64,000 nucleotides of DNA, taken from the NCBI GenBank assembly GCA_021769725.1, contig JAETSI010000010.1, positions 24,974 through 88,973 of the forward strand, written 5' to 3'. This DNA comes from Oscillospiraceae bacterium. Lineage in GTDB: Bacteria; Bacillota; Clostridia; Oscillospirales; Ruminococcaceae. Every line of letters begins with the position of its first letter. The stretch's first letter is position 1. The notes beneath the pieces are model-generated. The model was not told the origin of the DNA. It saw nothing but the letters and a program-made list of their open reading frames with translations, and made no database searches. This document shows, piece by piece, positions 63,083-64,000 of this stretch. Both the position numbers and the translations under genes were made by a program.

Positions 63083-63598
63083 GTGAAAATTAGATTAGTA
63101 AGACCAACTATGGAATTAAAGAACAAGGTAATAGATTTTAGACAAGAATTCTTCGATAATGGGGAAATGATAATCAATGGTAGTGAATTGCTCGATAAAA
63201 CTGAAAACTATGATGATTGGCTCAAAGCAGTAATTGATAATACAAGAGAGGAAACGGTAAATCCTGATTGGGTAGTAACTGATACCTTTTTTGCACTTGA
63301 TGAAAATGATAGAATTATAGGAATCATTGATTTAAGACACACGTTAAAGGGATTTCTAAAAGATTTCGGAAACTGTGGGTATAGTGTTCGTCCGTCTGAA
63401 AGAAGAAAAGGTTATGCAACAGAAATGCTACATTTAATCTTATCTATTGCTCAAAATGCAGGTTTGAGTGAATTACATTTAGCTGTGGAAAAATCAAATT
63501 TGCCGTCAATAGGAACTATCGTAAAAAATGGAGGCGTTTATGAGCGAAGTTTTAACTTTGAGGGCGAGCAAGCAGATGTCTATAATATATTGTTATAA
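63083..63598 (+). CDS. GNAT-family N-acetyltransferase
   Basis: This 171-aa protein has the GNAT core: a beta-strand with IIGIIDLRHTL, the acetyl-CoA loop GYSVRPSERRKGYATEMLHLILSIA, and AVEKSNLPSIGTIVKNGGVYE. It resembles small GNATs that modify antibiotics or metabolites, but the substrate is unknown. Codons are visibly more AT-rich than in groEL and the ribosomal genes, suggesting a later arrival. It has its own promoter and is followed by a terminator-like hairpin. Confidence 0.88.
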   Translation: MKIRLVRPTMELKNKVIDFRQEFFDNGEMIINGSELLDKTENYDDWLKAVIDNTREETVNPDWVVTDTFFALDENDRIIGIIDLRHTLKGFLKDFGNCGYSVRPSERRKGYATEMLHLILSIAQNAGLSELHLAVEKSNLPSIGTIVKNGGVYERSFNFEGEQADVYNILL

Positions 63599-63635
63599 AT
63601 TATGATTCACAGCAGCAACAAAAGATAATAAGAAT

Positions 63636-63674
63636 AATCCCGAAGGCAGTTCAAAATTACTTTCGGGATTTGTT
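63636..63674 (+). terminator. Terminator after the GNAT gene
   Basis: AATCCCGAA pairs with TTCGGGATT, followed by TGTTTCT. The sequence is related to the terminator at 19120. Confidence 0.7.
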
Positions 63675-63786
63675 TCTATATGAGTATCATTCTTATGAAT
63701 ATGCCTTTGATTATGTAAGAAAATCAATTAATAGAGATTCTTTGTATAACTGACGCAAAACTCAGAATTGATTTTTGACATTTTAT

Positions 63787-63871
63787 TTGACATTTCCTCC
63801 GATTCATGGTATAATCAACACATGGTAACCTCTAAACTCCTTCCGAGAAAAAACAGGGATTTTAGAGGTTA
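63787..63871 (+). promoter_or_regulatory. Consensus promoter and hairpin at the window edge
   Basis: TTGACA-17-TATAAT (63787-63815) is followed by an 11-bp stem TAACCTCTAAA/TTTAGAGGTTA (63826-63871). No gene starts in the remaining 130 bases. A small RNA or the leader of a gene beyond the window is possible. The rest of the 400-bp stretch after the GNAT gene holds the terminator and nothing else I recognise. Confidence 0.5.
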
Positions 63872-64000
63872 TCGTATTATAATATAGTCCAGCTAAGAAA
63901 AGTCAATAGGATAGGATAAGAGTTTACAGAAAGTTCACAATTGAGATAATGGCATAGCAAAGCAGACCTTCACGATGAGGTGAAAGCCTGATAAGCGATA

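Overview
The window looks like a chromosomal segment of a Gram-positive gut-type Clostridia bacterium, most probably an Oscillospiraceae/Ruminococcus relative. This is inferred from gene content and order; no database search was possible. The evidence is: a Firmicute-style S10-spc-alpha ribosomal operon with a KOW (L14e-like) gene between map and infA; zinc-finger forms of S14, L36, L24 and adenylate kinase; a CIRCE-controlled groESL; SpoIID- and Spo0A-like proteins; lipoprotein-type solute-binding proteins; strong AGGAGG ribosome binding sites; and many TTGACA-17-TATAAT promoters. No tRNA, rRNA, CRISPR array, prophage or complete insertion sequence was seen.

Layout. (1) 1-2.6 kb: an orphan sugar-type solute-binding lipoprotein next to a broken repeat end. 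(2) 2.6-13.5 kb, all on the minus strand: citrate synthase, a lipoprotein, a response regulator/histidine kinase pair, DUF1385, prmC, recA, recX, rimO, pgsA and a DtxR-like regulator. They are tightly packed and there is one obvious terminator, at the far end. (3) 13.6-19.1 kb, plus strand: SpoIID-like protein, a structured repeat element, a NatAB-type exporter, a Spo0A-like protein that lacks its phosphoacceptor aspartate, and a DEDDh exonuclease. (4) 19.2-25.4 kb: a 160-bp MITE, a small membrane-protein gene broken by two one-base poly-A deficits, an M23 peptidase, an RluA-LuxS in-frame fusion, a membrane protein overlapping it by 155 bp, a histidine phosphatase behind a structured 5' leader, and a SLOG-family protein. 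(5) 25.4-28 kb: ribbon-helix-helix and XRE regulators and a TrpB2-type enzyme. (6) 28-39.7 kb: a large carbohydrate-uptake locus (963-aa binding protein, four permeases in two pairs, NHL-Yip1 membrane protein, DUF5696 protein) with no ATPase and no recognised hydrolase. (7) 39.7-55.7 kb: the S10-spc-alpha supercluster from rpsJ to rplQ, including secY, adk, map, infA and rpoA. (8) 55.9-64 kb: a two-component system with HtrA, yajC, groESL, a GNAT acetyltransferase, and a consensus promoter with a hairpin running off the edge.

How the parts work together. The ribosomal cluster has its own promoter and a leader that appears to contain an attenuator, and it ends at a strong terminator. Immediately after it, a response regulator, kinase and HtrA protease form an envelope-stress-type unit. 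The uptake locus probably borrows an ATPase encoded elsewhere. The phosphatase-membrane protein-RluA-LuxS unit is led by an RNA whose predicted pseudoknot would cover the ribosome binding site, making it the best riboswitch-like candidate here.

The most unusual things are the RluA-LuxS fusion with an internal Shine-Dalgarno, the leader RNA at 24.7 kb, a family of structured TIR-bounded repeats whose stems covary between copies, and the receiver-dead Spo0A-like protein.
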